A stretch of 64,000 bases of DNA from Atopobiaceae bacterium (GTDB lineage: Bacteria > Actinomycetota > Coriobacteriia > Coriobacteriales > Atopobiaceae), in contig JALCUE010000001.1 of NCBI GenBank assembly GCA_022655215.1, positions 620,001 to 684,000 on the forward strand. Direction: 5' to 3'. Shown piece after piece: positions 51,900-60,546 of the stretch; the stretch's first letter is position 1, and every line of letters begins with the position of its first letter. Both the position numbers and the translations under genes were made by a program. A model generated the notes under the pieces. That model did not search any database and was not told where the DNA came from. It was given only the letters and a program-made list of their open reading frames with translations.

Positions 51900-54555
51900 G
51901 ACGGCCGTACTCGACGCTCGCGCACTCAGCGGTGTGGGGGAGTCGGGCACCACGCTCATGTGTGACGTCTCCGCGATCCCTGGCGCTGACGCGCTCCCCA
52001 GGGCTCTTGTGGTGCTGCTCGAGAACGTCGTGAGGCGTGCCGCATCCGATGACGAGGCCGTGGCCATGGCCAAGAGGGTGCTTGCGGCCGGGTCCCGCGG
52101 GGATCAGGGCGAGGAGATCGAGTTCATGCCATCCCGCGTGCTGTTCCAGGACTTCACCGGCGTGCCCGTCTTCTGTGACTTCGCTGCCATGCGTGACGCC
52201 GTCTCCGACCGCGGCGGGGACCCTTCCGTCGTCAACCCGCACATTCCCTGCACTCTCGTCGTCGACCACTCCGTCGTCGCCGACGTGACCGGAAGCCCCG
52301 ATGCCTCCTCCAAGAACCTCGGCATGGAGGCCTCGCGGAACTCGGAGCGCTTCTCGTTCCTCAAGTGGGCGAGCAAGTCGTTCGACAACGTCGAGATAGT
52401 CCCACCCGGAGCCGGCATCTGCCATCAGCTCAACATCGAGAGGTTCTGCAAGGTCGTCTCCCATGACGCCCTGTCGGACGCGAAGCTCCCCGTGGCCTGC
52501 TTCGACACTCTCGTCGGAACGGACTCGCACACCACGACCGCCAACGGCATCGGTGTTCTCGGCTGGGGCGTCGGTGGCATCGAGGCCGAGGCCGCTGCAC
52601 TGGGTCAGCCCATCTCGATGAGGGTGCCCGAGGTAGTCGGCCTCGAGCTCGTCGGAAGTCTCGGAGACGGCATCTGCGCCATGGACCTCGCGCTCACCGT
52701 CGCCCAGAGGCTTCGCGCCGAGGGCGTCGTCGGCTGTCTGGTCGAGGCCTTCGGCGAGGGCGTGCCGACGCTCACCGTCACGCAGCGTGCATGCGTTGCC
52801 AACATGACACCGGAGTACGGAGCGACCTCGACGCTCTTCCCCGTCGACGACAATGTCCTCGACTATCTTGAACTCACCGGGCGTGACCCTGAGTCGATCG
52901 CCCTTGTCGGCGAGTACGCACGTCGCCAGCACGTCTTCGGCCAAGGGGAGGGGAGGACCTATTCTCGCGTCGTCAGGCTCGACCTCTCCGAGGTCCGTAC
53001 GAGCCTTGCCGGACCCTCCCGCCCGCATGACCGCGTCGAGCCCTCCGGCCTCAAGGAGAGGGTCGAGTCGGCCTGCGCCGACCATGGCCACGGAGACCTC
53101 GACGAGACCTTCTCCGTCTCTTGCGCCGATGGCACCCATGAGCTGGCGCATGGCGCACTTGCCATCGCCGCCGTGACGAGCTGCACGACGGCGACCGACC
53201 CCGCCATGATGGTCGCTGCCGGCCTCCTCGCGAGGAAGGCCGTCGAGCATGGGCTCGAGCCCAAGCCTTGGGTCAAGAAGGTGCTCGCACCGGGGAGCCA
53301 CGCGACGGACCTTCTCCTCAGGCGCGCGGGGCTCATGGAATCGCTCAATGCGCTCGGTTTCTATACGTGCGGCTTCGGCTGCATGAGCTGCATCGGCAAC
53401 TCCGGCCCAGTCCTGTCCTGTCTTGATCCCGTAAAGGAGTCGCTCGAGCTCACGAGCGTTCTCTCGGGGAACAGGAACTTCGATGGCAGGATCTCGCCTG
53501 ACGTCAGCCAGAACTACCTTTGCCAGCCCGCGTTGGTCGTCGCCTACTCGATGGTCGGGACCATGGACATCGACCTGACCCACGAGCCCATCGGTGTCGA
53601 TGGGTCCGGCTCGCCCGTCATGCTCGCCGACGTGATGCCTTCGACGGCCGAGATCGACCAGGTCCTCGACGAGTGCCTCGACGCCTCCCTCTTCTCTGAG
53701 GGGATGGCAGGCCTTCTTGACGGCGATTCCACATGGAGCGACATCGAGATCCATCCCTCCTCGACCTACCAGTGGGACGAGGCGTCAACCTACGTCCGTC
53801 GTCCGCCCTACTTCGAGATCGCCAGGAAGGCCGACTCCGTCGCGATTGGCGGCGCTCGTGCGCTCGTGTGCCTCGGCGACTTCGTCACCACCGACCACAT
53901 CTCCCCGGCGGGCGCGATCGCCGCCGACTCTCCGGCAGCGGCCTATCTCGAGCAGAGGTCCGTCACGCCGCGTGACTTCAACACGTATGGCTCACGAAGG
54001 GGAAACCACGAGGTCATGGCTCGTGGCACCTTCGCGAACGTTAAGCTGCAGAACAGGCTTGCCGACGGTCGTACCGGTTGCTGGACCCTCGACCAGGTCG
54101 ACGGTTCCGTTAAAAGCGTGTTCGACGCCTCCGAGGACTACCGCTCGCATGACGTCCCCCTCGTCATCCTCGCCGGGCGCATGTACGGCAGCGGATCGAG
54201 CAGGGATTGGGCTGCCAAGGGTCCGCTCCTCCAAGGCGTGCGGGCCGTCATCGCCGAGAGCTTCGAGCGCATACACAGGTCAAACCTCGTCCAGATGGGC
54301 ATCCTCCCGCTCGAGTTCATGGAAGGGGAGGGTGCTGACCGCCTGGGGCTCAACGGCACCGAGACGTTCGATGTGTCCGAGGTGATGCTCGGCATGGATG
54401 CGCCGGCTTCTCAGAGGGCCAAGGTCACCGCTCATAGACGCGATGGATCGACCGTGACGTTCGAGTGTCTCGTGAGGATCGACACCGCCACGGAGGGAGC
54501 CTACATGGCCGCCGGCGGGATCCTTCCCTACGTGCTCGACCAGATGTCATCGTGA
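51880..54555 (+). CDS. acnA: Aconitate hydratase A
   Basis: An 891-residue [4Fe-4S] enzyme interconverting citrate and isocitrate. Cluster ligands are in TSCTTATDP (about residue 433) and FGCMSCIGNSG (about 499). Other hallmarks: VLFQDFTGVP, VGTDSHTTTANGIGVLGWGVGGIEAE, LGDFVTTDHISPAG, and AGRMYGSGSSRDWAAKG. Its start overlaps the ATPase 3' end by 20 bases, so both probably share a transcript. Citrate synthase and isocitrate dehydrogenase are not nearby; a biosynthetic (glutamate) role is likely in an anaerobe. Confidence 0.95.
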   Translation: MAGTDLRTAVLDARALSGVGESGTTLMCDVSAIPGADALPRALVVLLENVVRRAASDDEAVAMAKRVLAAGSRGDQGEEIEFMPSRVLFQDFTGVPVFCDFAAMRDAVSDRGGDPSVVNPHIPCTLVVDHSVVADVTGSPDASSKNLGMEASRNSERFSFLKWASKSFDNVEIVPPGAGICHQLNIERFCKVVSHDALSDAKLPVACFDTLVGTDSHTTTANGIGVLGWGVGGIEAEAAALGQPISMRVPEVVGLELVGSLGDGICAMDLALTVAQRLRAEGVVGCLVEAFGEGVPTLTVTQRACVANMTPEYGATSTLFPVDDNVLDYLELTGRDPESIALVGEYARRQHVFGQGEGRTYSRVVRLDLSEVRTSLAGPSRPHDRVEPSGLKERVESACADHGHGDLDETFSVSCADGTHELAHGALAIAAVTSCTTATDPAMMVAAGLLARKAVEHGLEPKPWVKKVLAPGSHATDLLLRRAGLMESLNALGFYTCGFGCMSCIGNSGPVLSCLDPVKESLELTSVLSGNRNFDGRISPDVSQNYLCQPALVVAYSMVGTMDIDLTHEPIGVDGSGSPVMLADVMPSTAEIDQVLDECLDASLFSEGMAGLLDGDSTWSDIEIHPSSTYQWDEASTYVRRPPYFEIARKADSVAIGGARALVCLGDFVTTDHISPAGAIAADSPAAAYLEQRSVTPRDFNTYGSRRGNHEVMARGTFANVKLQNRLADGRTGCWTLDQVDGSVKSVFDASEDYRSHDVPLVILAGRMYGSGSSRDWAAKGPLLQGVRAVIAESFERIHRSNLVQMGILPLEFMEGEGADRLGLNGTETFDVSEVMLGMDAPASQRAKVTAHRRDGSTVTFECLVRIDTATEGAYMAAGGILPYVLDQMSS

Positions 54556-54626
54556 TTTGAGGTTCCTTTGGCTTTCGGCGCTATGATTGGCTGGATTCGT
54601 TGGGTCTTCGTCGGCGGGTGGTGAGC

Positions 54627-55658
54627 ATGCGCCCGCTTCTAGGTTCGGAGGAGCGCTTGATCTGCCCGTTCTGCGGTTCACATGTCCCCGACGGCGTCGT
54701 CGTCTGTCCCGCCTGCCATGCCGACCTCTCGCTGACGCAGACGCTTCCCAGGCTCACGGGTACGTACTGCCCGTCCTGTGGAGCGCTTGTTCCCGAGGGC
54801 TCTTCTCGCTGTCCGAGCTGTGGCATGCCGGTGGACGTCTCAGGTGCGCCCAAGCATGTCGAGAAGGCCGTCGATGACGACGAGGCCGTCGACGTGGTGG
54901 GTGATGATGAGCTCGACAGCGAGTCGACGAACCAGCTCCCGAGATTCGAGAGCGCCGTCCCCTCGGAGTCCGATGTTCGCGAGGGCGTCTATTCAAAGGA
55001 CCGACTGCCCCACACCAAGGTCGTCATCCTCGCCGCCCTCGCATCCCTGCTCGTCGTTGGCGGCGTGACGCTGCTCATCACCCACCCTTGGGACCCGGAG
55101 CTCTTCTCGACGAGGGCGACGACCGACGCCGACACCTCGCAGGCCGGTTTCCCCGGGACCGTCTCCAAGCTCCAGGGCCAGGACAGCACTGCCACGACCG
55201 TGAGCTCCACCTCCTCCGACCCCGTCTTCTCGTCCCTCTCCGATGCCTATGACCAGCTCGATACCATCAGTTCGGAGATCGACCAGAACGAGTCCGACTT
55301 CGACCAGAGCGCGATAACCGGTGACCTCGCGACGCGCGTCTCGTGCAAGAACAAGGCTGACGCCATCGCGATCGAGGTGAGCAACCTCGTCACGACCATC
55401 TCGCAGATCGACGTCTCGTCGAGTCCCTATGGTGATGACGCGCAGCATCTCACGACCATGGCGAACTGGCTGCGCAACAGGATCGACCCCCTCTGCGAGG
55501 CTTGGTCCCTCTCGGTCGCAGCCGATGACCCATCCAGCTCGGAGTCCTCGATCAAGTCGCCCGTCGAGCGTGACAGGAACTCGAGCGGTGTCAACTCATA
55601 CAAGGCTCTCTACTCGGAGAACCATGACACGTGGAAGCCGGAGGAGAAGTCCTCATAG
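54627..55658 (+). CDS. Double zinc-ribbon membrane protein
   Basis: A 343-residue protein. Two zinc ribbons stand at the N-terminus (CPFCGSHVPDGVVVCPACHADL and CPSCGALVPEGSSRCPSCGMPV), then an acidic linker, one membrane segment (VVILAALASLLVVGGVTLLI), and a Ser/Thr-rich, mostly helical extracellular part of about 190 residues. The layout suggests an envelope protein with a cytosolic sensor or docking module. Function unknown. ATG at 54627 is preceded by GGGTGG; TTG at 54600 is the alternative. Confidence 0.72.
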   Translation: MRPLLGSEERLICPFCGSHVPDGVVVCPACHADLSLTQTLPRLTGTYCPSCGALVPEGSSRCPSCGMPVDVSGAPKHVEKAVDDDEAVDVVGDDELDSESTNQLPRFESAVPSESDVREGVYSKDRLPHTKVVILAALASLLVVGGVTLLITHPWDPELFSTRATTDADTSQAGFPGTVSKLQGQDSTATTVSSTSSDPVFSSLSDAYDQLDTISSEIDQNESDFDQSAITGDLATRVSCKNKADAIAIEVSNLVTTISQIDVSSSPYGDDAQHLTTMANWLRNRIDPLCEAWSLSVAADDPSSSESSIKSPVERDRNSSGVNSYKALYSENHDTWKPEEKSS

Positions 55659-55666
55659 GCTCTCTA

Positions 55667-55703
55667 GCGGCCGTTCTCCATGCCGAATGTGTGAAACGGC
55701 CGC
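55667..55703 (+). terminator. Hairpin after the zinc-ribbon gene
   Basis: GCGGCCGTT (55667-55675) pairs with AACGGCCGC (55695-55703) around a 19-base loop, 9 bases after the stop codon. No clear U-run follows. Confidence 0.5.
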
Positions 55704-55780
55704 CTTCCTGATAGAATTCATGGGATGACGTTTCCTATGCCCGCCTCCACTCGAGGCGCGTTCGATGTCTAGGAGGAACC

Positions 55781-56326
55781 ATGGGCCTGTTCGCAGATCC
55801 TCTACACACGCCTGAGTACGAGGTCGTCGGGGACGAGGTCGCGGTGATCACCACCGACAAGGGCACGATCAAGGTGGCCCTCGACGGGGATGGCGCGCCC
55901 ATCCACGTGGCGAACTTCTGCGAGCTCGCCGGTTCGGGCTTCTATGACGACCTCAAGTTCCATCGCTACGTCCCGGGCTTCGTGATCCAAGGCGGTTGCC
56001 CGAACACGCGCGAGATGACCCCTGACGAGGTCTCCTCGGGTCGTCCGGGTCCCGACGGTATGCCCGGGACGGGTGGACCGGGCTATCGCATCCGCCATGA
56101 ATACGATACGAATCCCCGCAACAGCCATGATGATGGGGCGCTTGCCATGGCGCGCTCGCAGGATCCCGATTCCGCGGGCTCCCAGTTCTACCTCTGCCTC
56201 GGTCCCCAGCACGGCCTCGACAGTGGGTACACGGTCTTCGGCCGCACCATCGACGGCATGGATGTCATCGGCAAGCTCCGTGCCGGCGACGTCATCGAGT
56301 CGATTCGTATCGAGCACAGCGCCTAG
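55781..56326 (+). CDS. ppiB: Cytosolic cyclophilin-type peptidyl-prolyl isomerase
   Basis: A 181-residue cyclophilin without a signal peptide. VAVITTDKGTIKVAL, HVANFCELAGSGFYDDLKFHRYVPGFVIQGG (with catalytic Arg), GTGGPGYRIRHEY, DSAGSQFYLCLG and YTVFGRTIDGMDVI are all typical. It should catalyse proline isomerisation in the cytosol, complementing the exported copy at 9646. AGGAGGAACC precedes the ATG. Confidence 0.93.
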   Translation: MGLFADPLHTPEYEVVGDEVAVITTDKGTIKVALDGDGAPIHVANFCELAGSGFYDDLKFHRYVPGFVIQGGCPNTREMTPDEVSSGRPGPDGMPGTGGPGYRIRHEYDTNPRNSHDDGALAMARSQDPDSAGSQFYLCLGPQHGLDSGYTVFGRTIDGMDVIGKLRAGDVIESIRIEHSA

Positions 56327-56380
56327 GCAGCTCGTCTCGTTCGGAGGGCCGATGCCCTCCTGATGGAAGAAGGAGTCAAC

Positions 56381-57793
56381 GTGAACCAGCAGGCTTTCGA
56401 TGCAGCGAAGGCGGCCTATCAGCAGGGTGACTGGGCGGGCGCGGTATCGGCCCTCCGCTCTGCAAAGCAGCCGGGGGAGGTATCCGGCGAGGTCGACCAC
56501 ATGCTCGGGAACTCCCTCATGAAGCAGGGCCTCTATGCTGACGCAGCCGATGCCTATGCCAGCGCGCTGAATGACACGACGTACGGGAAGGTCGGCGCGA
56601 TCTCGTGCAACCGCGGCCGCGCGCAGCTTGCCGCCGGCGACCTGGACGGCGCCATTTCCTCACTCAACGCCGCGGCGGCTGATCCCTCGTATGCGACGCC
56701 CTACAAGGCGCACATGGCCCTCGGCAACGCGTACACGAAGAGGGGCGACCTCAGGGACGCCGGCGTCGCCTTCAGGAACGCGGCTATCGACGAGAGCAAC
56801 CCGGATCCCTCCAGGGCCTTGACGAAGCTCGGCCAGTGCTTCATGGACCTCGGCCGTCCCGTCGATGCCGTCGAGGCTTATCGCACGAGCCTCGACTTCT
56901 CGACGCCTCTTGAAAGCCAGAACTCTATCTATGCGGACCTCGGCAGGGCTTATGTCGCCGCGAACCGCATGACCGAGGCTGTCGATGCCTTCGGTCACGC
57001 ACTTGTCGACGGTTCCTATCAGCTCTCGCCCGATGCTGCCGTCGCCTATCAGGCGGCGCAGAAGGCCGTCGCCGCCATCTCGGGCAATGGCCCCTCGTCG
57101 ACCGACGCGATGCTCGCGGCCGCAGGATATGGCGGGACCGGCGCCTATGACCCCCTCGATCCCACCGGCAAGTCTGGTGAGATGATGCCCTCTCCCGAGG
57201 ACACCGGCTTCTTCTCCGTCTCCGAGCACGACCTCGTTCAGCAGGAGAAGGAGGATCGCAAGATGCACCGCAAGCATTCGCATGTCGGGCTGAAGATCCT
57301 CATCGTCCTCATCATCCTTCTGCTGCTTGCTGCCGGTGCCCTCGGCTTCGCGTATTACAAGGGCTATGGTTGGCCCACTCAGCAGACCGTCGTGGAGAAC
57401 CTCTTCCAGGCGAAGACCGACAACGGTGATGTGGGTGCCTATCTTTCCGGAAGCGTCACCTCTGACACCCGTAGCGAAATCGAGGCGATCATCCCAGCTG
57501 GTGCCACAGTCACGGTCGATGGCACCGATCAGGACATGTCCTCGTCCAAGCTGCTCGTGACCGCCTCTCTCTCCTCTGGCGGAAGCCAGTCCTACGTGAT
57601 CACGATGGTCCGTGACGGCATCAGTTGGAAGGTGACGAGTGTCACGTTGGACTACTCGTCGCAGGGTGGATCCAAGACCACGGCGTCGGGCGCGACAAGC
57701 TCCGGCACCTCCGCTACCACGACCTCTGGCACGTCGGCTACCTCGACTACCTCGACTACCTCGACTACCTCGACTACCTCGACTACCGCGTAG
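56381..57793 (+). CDS. TPR-repeat membrane protein with a Ser/Thr repeat tail
   Basis: A 470-residue protein. Residues 1-240 hold several tetratricopeptide-like repeats (AYQQGDWAGAVSALRSA, GNSLMKQGLYADAADAYASAL, LGQCFMDLGRPVDAVEAYRTSL). One membrane segment (about 304-326) follows, then a small extracellular domain and a Thr/Ser-rich tail ending in TST repeats coded by a 9-bp tandem repeat. GTG at 56381 is chosen because AAGGAG lies 7 bases ahead; ATG at 56363 is the alternative. It may be a scaffold in envelope assembly near the mre operon; function unproven. Confidence 0.78.
   Translation: MNQQAFDAAKAAYQQGDWAGAVSALRSAKQPGEVSGEVDHMLGNSLMKQGLYADAADAYASALNDTTYGKVGAISCNRGRAQLAAGDLDGAISSLNAAAADPSYATPYKAHMALGNAYTKRGDLRDAGVAFRNAAIDESNPDPSRALTKLGQCFMDLGRPVDAVEAYRTSLDFSTPLESQNSIYADLGRAYVAANRMTEAVDAFGHALVDGSYQLSPDAAVAYQAAQKAVAAISGNGPSSTDAMLAAAGYGGTGAYDPLDPTGKSGEMMPSPEDTGFFSVSEHDLVQQEKEDRKMHRKHSHVGLKILIVLIILLLLAAGALGFAYYKGYGWPTQQTVVENLFQAKTDNGDVGAYLSGSVTSDTRSEIEAIIPAGATVTVDGTDQDMSSSKLLVTASLSSGGSQSYVITMVRDGISWKVTSVTLDYSSQGGSKTTASGATSSGTSATTTSGTSATSTTSTTSTTSTTSTTA
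57742..57786 (+). repeat. Five copies of a 9-bp tandem repeat
   Basis: CTCGACTAC is repeated five times without change at the 3' end of the TPR-protein gene, in frame with Thr-Ser-Thr units. The unit is a multiple of three, so copy-number change would alter tail length without a frameshift. Confidence 0.95.
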
Positions 57794-57935
57794 GGAGGTC
57801 TCTCGGGAGGAAGATGGGGACATCGTAGCTTGCCCGATGCCCACGTACTCGTTCCGTGCGTTTGCTAGACTGGATTCGCAACGCGTCCAACTCGGTCGGG
57901 AGCTGCTCCGGGCCTTCACATAGGGAATGGGAACC

Positions 57936-58979
57936 ATGTCGCTATTCGACACATTTTTCGGGGAGTATGGCGGTGACCTCGCCATCGACCTCGGCACTGC
58001 CAACACCCTCGTGTCCGTCCGAGGCGAGGGGATCGTCCTCAACGAGCCCTCCGTCGTCGCGATCGACAAGAGTGAGGAGCGCGTGCTCGCCGTAGGGGCC
58101 GACGCCAAGCGCATGGTCGGCCGCACGCCGGGTTCCATCATGGCCATCCGTCCGCTCAAGGACGGCGTCATCGCCGATTTCGACGTCACCGAGGTCATGC
58201 TGCGCTACTTCATCGAGAAGGCAAGGGAGCGGAAGTACCCATGGTCTCCGCGTCCCAGGGTCGTCGTCTGCGTCCCCTCGGGCGTCACCTCGGTCGAGAA
58301 GCGCGCCGTCTTCGAGGCCACCATCACCGCGGGAGCCCGCCAGGCCTATCTCATCGAGGAGCCCATGGCCGCAGCCATCGGCGCCGACCTGCCCATCGAG
58401 GACCCCACGGGGTCGATGGTCGTCGACATCGGCGGCGGCACGACCGAGGTCGCGGTCATCGCCATGGGCGGTATCGTCGTCTCGCAGTCGATCAGGATCG
58501 CCGGCGACGAGTTCGACCAGACCATCCTCGAACATGTCCGTGACGCCTACGGTCTCTCCATCGGCGAGCGCACTGCCGAGGACATCAAGATCAAGGTCGG
58601 TTCCGCCGCGCCTCTCGCAGAGGAACTCGACGTCGAGGTCAACGGACGTGATGTCATCAGTGGCCTGCCCAAGACCGTCAGGATCGAGAGCGAGGAGATC
58701 CGCCGCGCGCTCGACCGCCCTCTCGACGAGGTGACCAAGGCCGTCAAGGATGCGCTCGACGTCACTCCTCCTGACCTGGCGAGCGACCTCATGTACTACG
58801 GCATCCTGCTCACCGGCGGCGGCGGTCAGCTCCGCGGTCTCGACCAGCGTCTCCGTGAGGAGACCGGTGTCCCCGTCAACGTCAGCCCCACTGCCCTTGA
58901 GAACGTCGTCAACGGCTGCGCGAAGGTCCTCGAGGCCAACGCTCTCTCTGGGGGCTTCGTGCAGAGCGCCGGCCAGTAG
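57936..58979 (+). CDS. mreB: Rod-shape determining protein MreB
   Basis: A 347-residue bacterial actin that organises lateral wall synthesis under the membrane. Seen: the phosphate-1 motif AIDLGTANTLV, PLKDGVIADFDVTEVMLRYFI, VVCVPSGVTSVEKRAV, and phosphate-2 MVVDIGGGTTEVAVIAMGGI, with GGGGQLRGLDQRL at the end. ATG at 57936 has GGGAATGGGA ahead and gives the usual MSLFDTFFG start; 57927 is the alternative. First gene of mreBCD-mrdA-rodA. Confidence 0.96.
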   Translation: MSLFDTFFGEYGGDLAIDLGTANTLVSVRGEGIVLNEPSVVAIDKSEERVLAVGADAKRMVGRTPGSIMAIRPLKDGVIADFDVTEVMLRYFIEKARERKYPWSPRPRVVVCVPSGVTSVEKRAVFEATITAGARQAYLIEEPMAAAIGADLPIEDPTGSMVVDIGGGTTEVAVIAMGGIVVSQSIRIAGDEFDQTILEHVRDAYGLSIGERTAEDIKIKVGSAAPLAEELDVEVNGRDVISGLPKTVRIESEEIRRALDRPLDEVTKAVKDALDVTPPDLASDLMYYGILLTGGGGQLRGLDQRLREETGVPVNVSPTALENVVNGCAKVLEANALSGGFVQSAGQ

Positions 58980-58990
58980 CGGGTGGCGGC

Positions 58991-59965
58991 ATGGATCTGA
59001 ACAGCGGTATGCCAGGGTCCCTCAAGAGGGGTGGGCAGGGGTCGAACACAAGACTCCTTGCCATACTTTGCGCCATCTGCGTGGTCCTGTTCACCCTCTC
59101 CTGTCGGGAGGGCGACACCGGCGCGCTCCATTCCGTCAGAGGCGTCGTCCAGACCGTCACCTCACCCGTGCGATATGTGGGCGCTGCTCTCACGACGCCC
59201 TTCGAGGGTCTCGGCAACGTGTTCTCCAACCTCACCGCCGACCAGCAGACCCTTTCCGACCTGAAGGCTGAGAACGAGCAGCTTCAGGCAGAGAACGCGC
59301 AGCTCTCCGAATCCGAGCAGACCGCTACGAGACTTCAGGGACTCCTGCAGCTCAAGAGCACGTATAACCTCCAGTCGACCGCAGCGCGAATCATCTCGGG
59401 TTCATCCGACTCCTGGACATCGAGCGTGACCATAGACAAGGGATCTTCCTCCGGCCTTGCGGTCGGCATGCCCGTCACCGACTCCAGCGGCGTCATCGGC
59501 CAGATCAGTGAATGCGGTCTCACGACGGCTACCGTCCGTCTCATAACCGATGAGAACTCTGGCGTCTCGGCCATGGTCCAGTCGAGCAGGGCGCAAGGAC
59601 AGCTCGTGGGCTCGGCCGATGGTACGCTCAAGCTCACTCTCATCAAGACGGATCAGCAGGTCAATGTAGGCGACCTCATCGTCACGAGCGGTCTCGGCGG
59701 GGTCTATCCGAAGGGACTTCCCCTCGGCAAGGTCACAAACGTCGAGAAGAGCACGGGCGCGATGTACTACGACGTGACGGTGAGCGCCTTCACCTCCACC
59801 GAGAGTTTCGAGGAGGTCCTGGTCATCACGTCGTTGAGCGAGGACCAGCAGGCCACGACCGACGACATCGCTGAGGCTGACTCCCAGGAGACCTCCTCTT
59901 CGGCCTCCACGACCTCCACCACCACCGACGCCGCGACCGATTCGGCCACGACGAGTGGGCAGTAG
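58991..59965 (+). CDS. mreC: Rod-shape determining protein MreC
   Basis: A 324-residue protein with one N-terminal membrane segment (LLAILCAICVVLFTLSC), a coiled coil (LKAENEQLQAENAQLSESEQ) and the beta-rich MreC domain (DKGSSSGLAVGMPVTDSSGVIGQI, VTSGLGGVYPKGLPLGKV). A Ser/Thr-rich tail of about 40 residues follows. It links MreB to the extracellular elongation enzymes. It begins 11 bases after mreB. Confidence 0.93.
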   Translation: MDLNSGMPGSLKRGGQGSNTRLLAILCAICVVLFTLSCREGDTGALHSVRGVVQTVTSPVRYVGAALTTPFEGLGNVFSNLTADQQTLSDLKAENEQLQAENAQLSESEQTATRLQGLLQLKSTYNLQSTAARIISGSSDSWTSSVTIDKGSSSGLAVGMPVTDSSGVIGQISECGLTTATVRLITDENSGVSAMVQSSRAQGQLVGSADGTLKLTLIKTDQQVNVGDLIVTSGLGGVYPKGLPLGKVTNVEKSTGAMYYDVTVSAFTSTESFEEVLVITSLSEDQQATTDDIAEADSQETSSSASTTSTTTDAATDSATTSGQ

Positions 59966-59973
59966 GTGATCGG

Positions 59974-60537
59974 ATGAAGGTCAACGACTCGAACAGGAGC
60001 AGGAAGACCCTGGCGACGCTCGCCGTCATCTGCGGCGTCCTTCAGGTCGCCCTTGCGCCGAACATCGGCATCGCCAACGGACGTGCGAACTTCGCCTTCG
60101 TGCTCGCGGTCATCGTCGCACTTCGTTACGGCGGCAGGATCTCCATACTCACGGGGTTTGGCGCAGGCCTCTTCTTCGACCTCACCTCCTCGGGGCCCAT
60201 AGGCCTCATGGCCTTGGAGCTCACCGTCATGAGCTTCCTTCTGGGCTCGGAGGAGCGCGACAAGCTGAGCGAGGATCCCGGCGCATCCATCCAGCTGACG
60301 ATCATCGCCTCGGTCGTCGTCGCGATCCTCTACAACCTCTCGATGATGCTCGTCGGTCAGTCCGTCTCGGTCATCGACGCGCTCTTCCTGCGCGCTCTTC
60401 CCACCGCGCTCCTCAGCTGCATCGGCTTTGCCCCGTTCATGTACTTCCTCTCCAGGGGTTCTTCCGGTCCCAGGCTCCATGGTCGCGGCGGTCACTCCTC
60501 CATGGGCGGCGGCCATTTCAGCACCAAGGGACTGTAG
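59974..60537 (+). CDS. mreD: Rod-shape determining protein MreD
   Basis: A 187-residue membrane protein with five or six hydrophobic segments, 8 bases after mreC. IGIANGRANFAFVLAVIVALRYGGRISILTGFGAGLFFDLTSSGPIGLMALEL fits MreD in pattern and position. The C-terminus is a His/Gly-rich cytosolic tail (GRGGHSSMGGGHFSTKG). Identification relies on both pattern and operon context. Confidence 0.88.
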   Translation: MKVNDSNRSRKTLATLAVICGVLQVALAPNIGIANGRANFAFVLAVIVALRYGGRISILTGFGAGLFFDLTSSGPIGLMALELTVMSFLLGSEERDKLSEDPGASIQLTIIASVVVAILYNLSMMLVGQSVSVIDALFLRALPTALLSCIGFAPFMYFLSRGSSGPRLHGRGGHSSMGGGHFSTKGL

Positions 60538-60546
60538 GTCCCTGCC

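Noticed and set aside
57738-57790. Tandem repeats considered as a CRISPR array
   Set aside because: Units are 9 bp, contiguous and in frame within a coding gene; there are no spacers.
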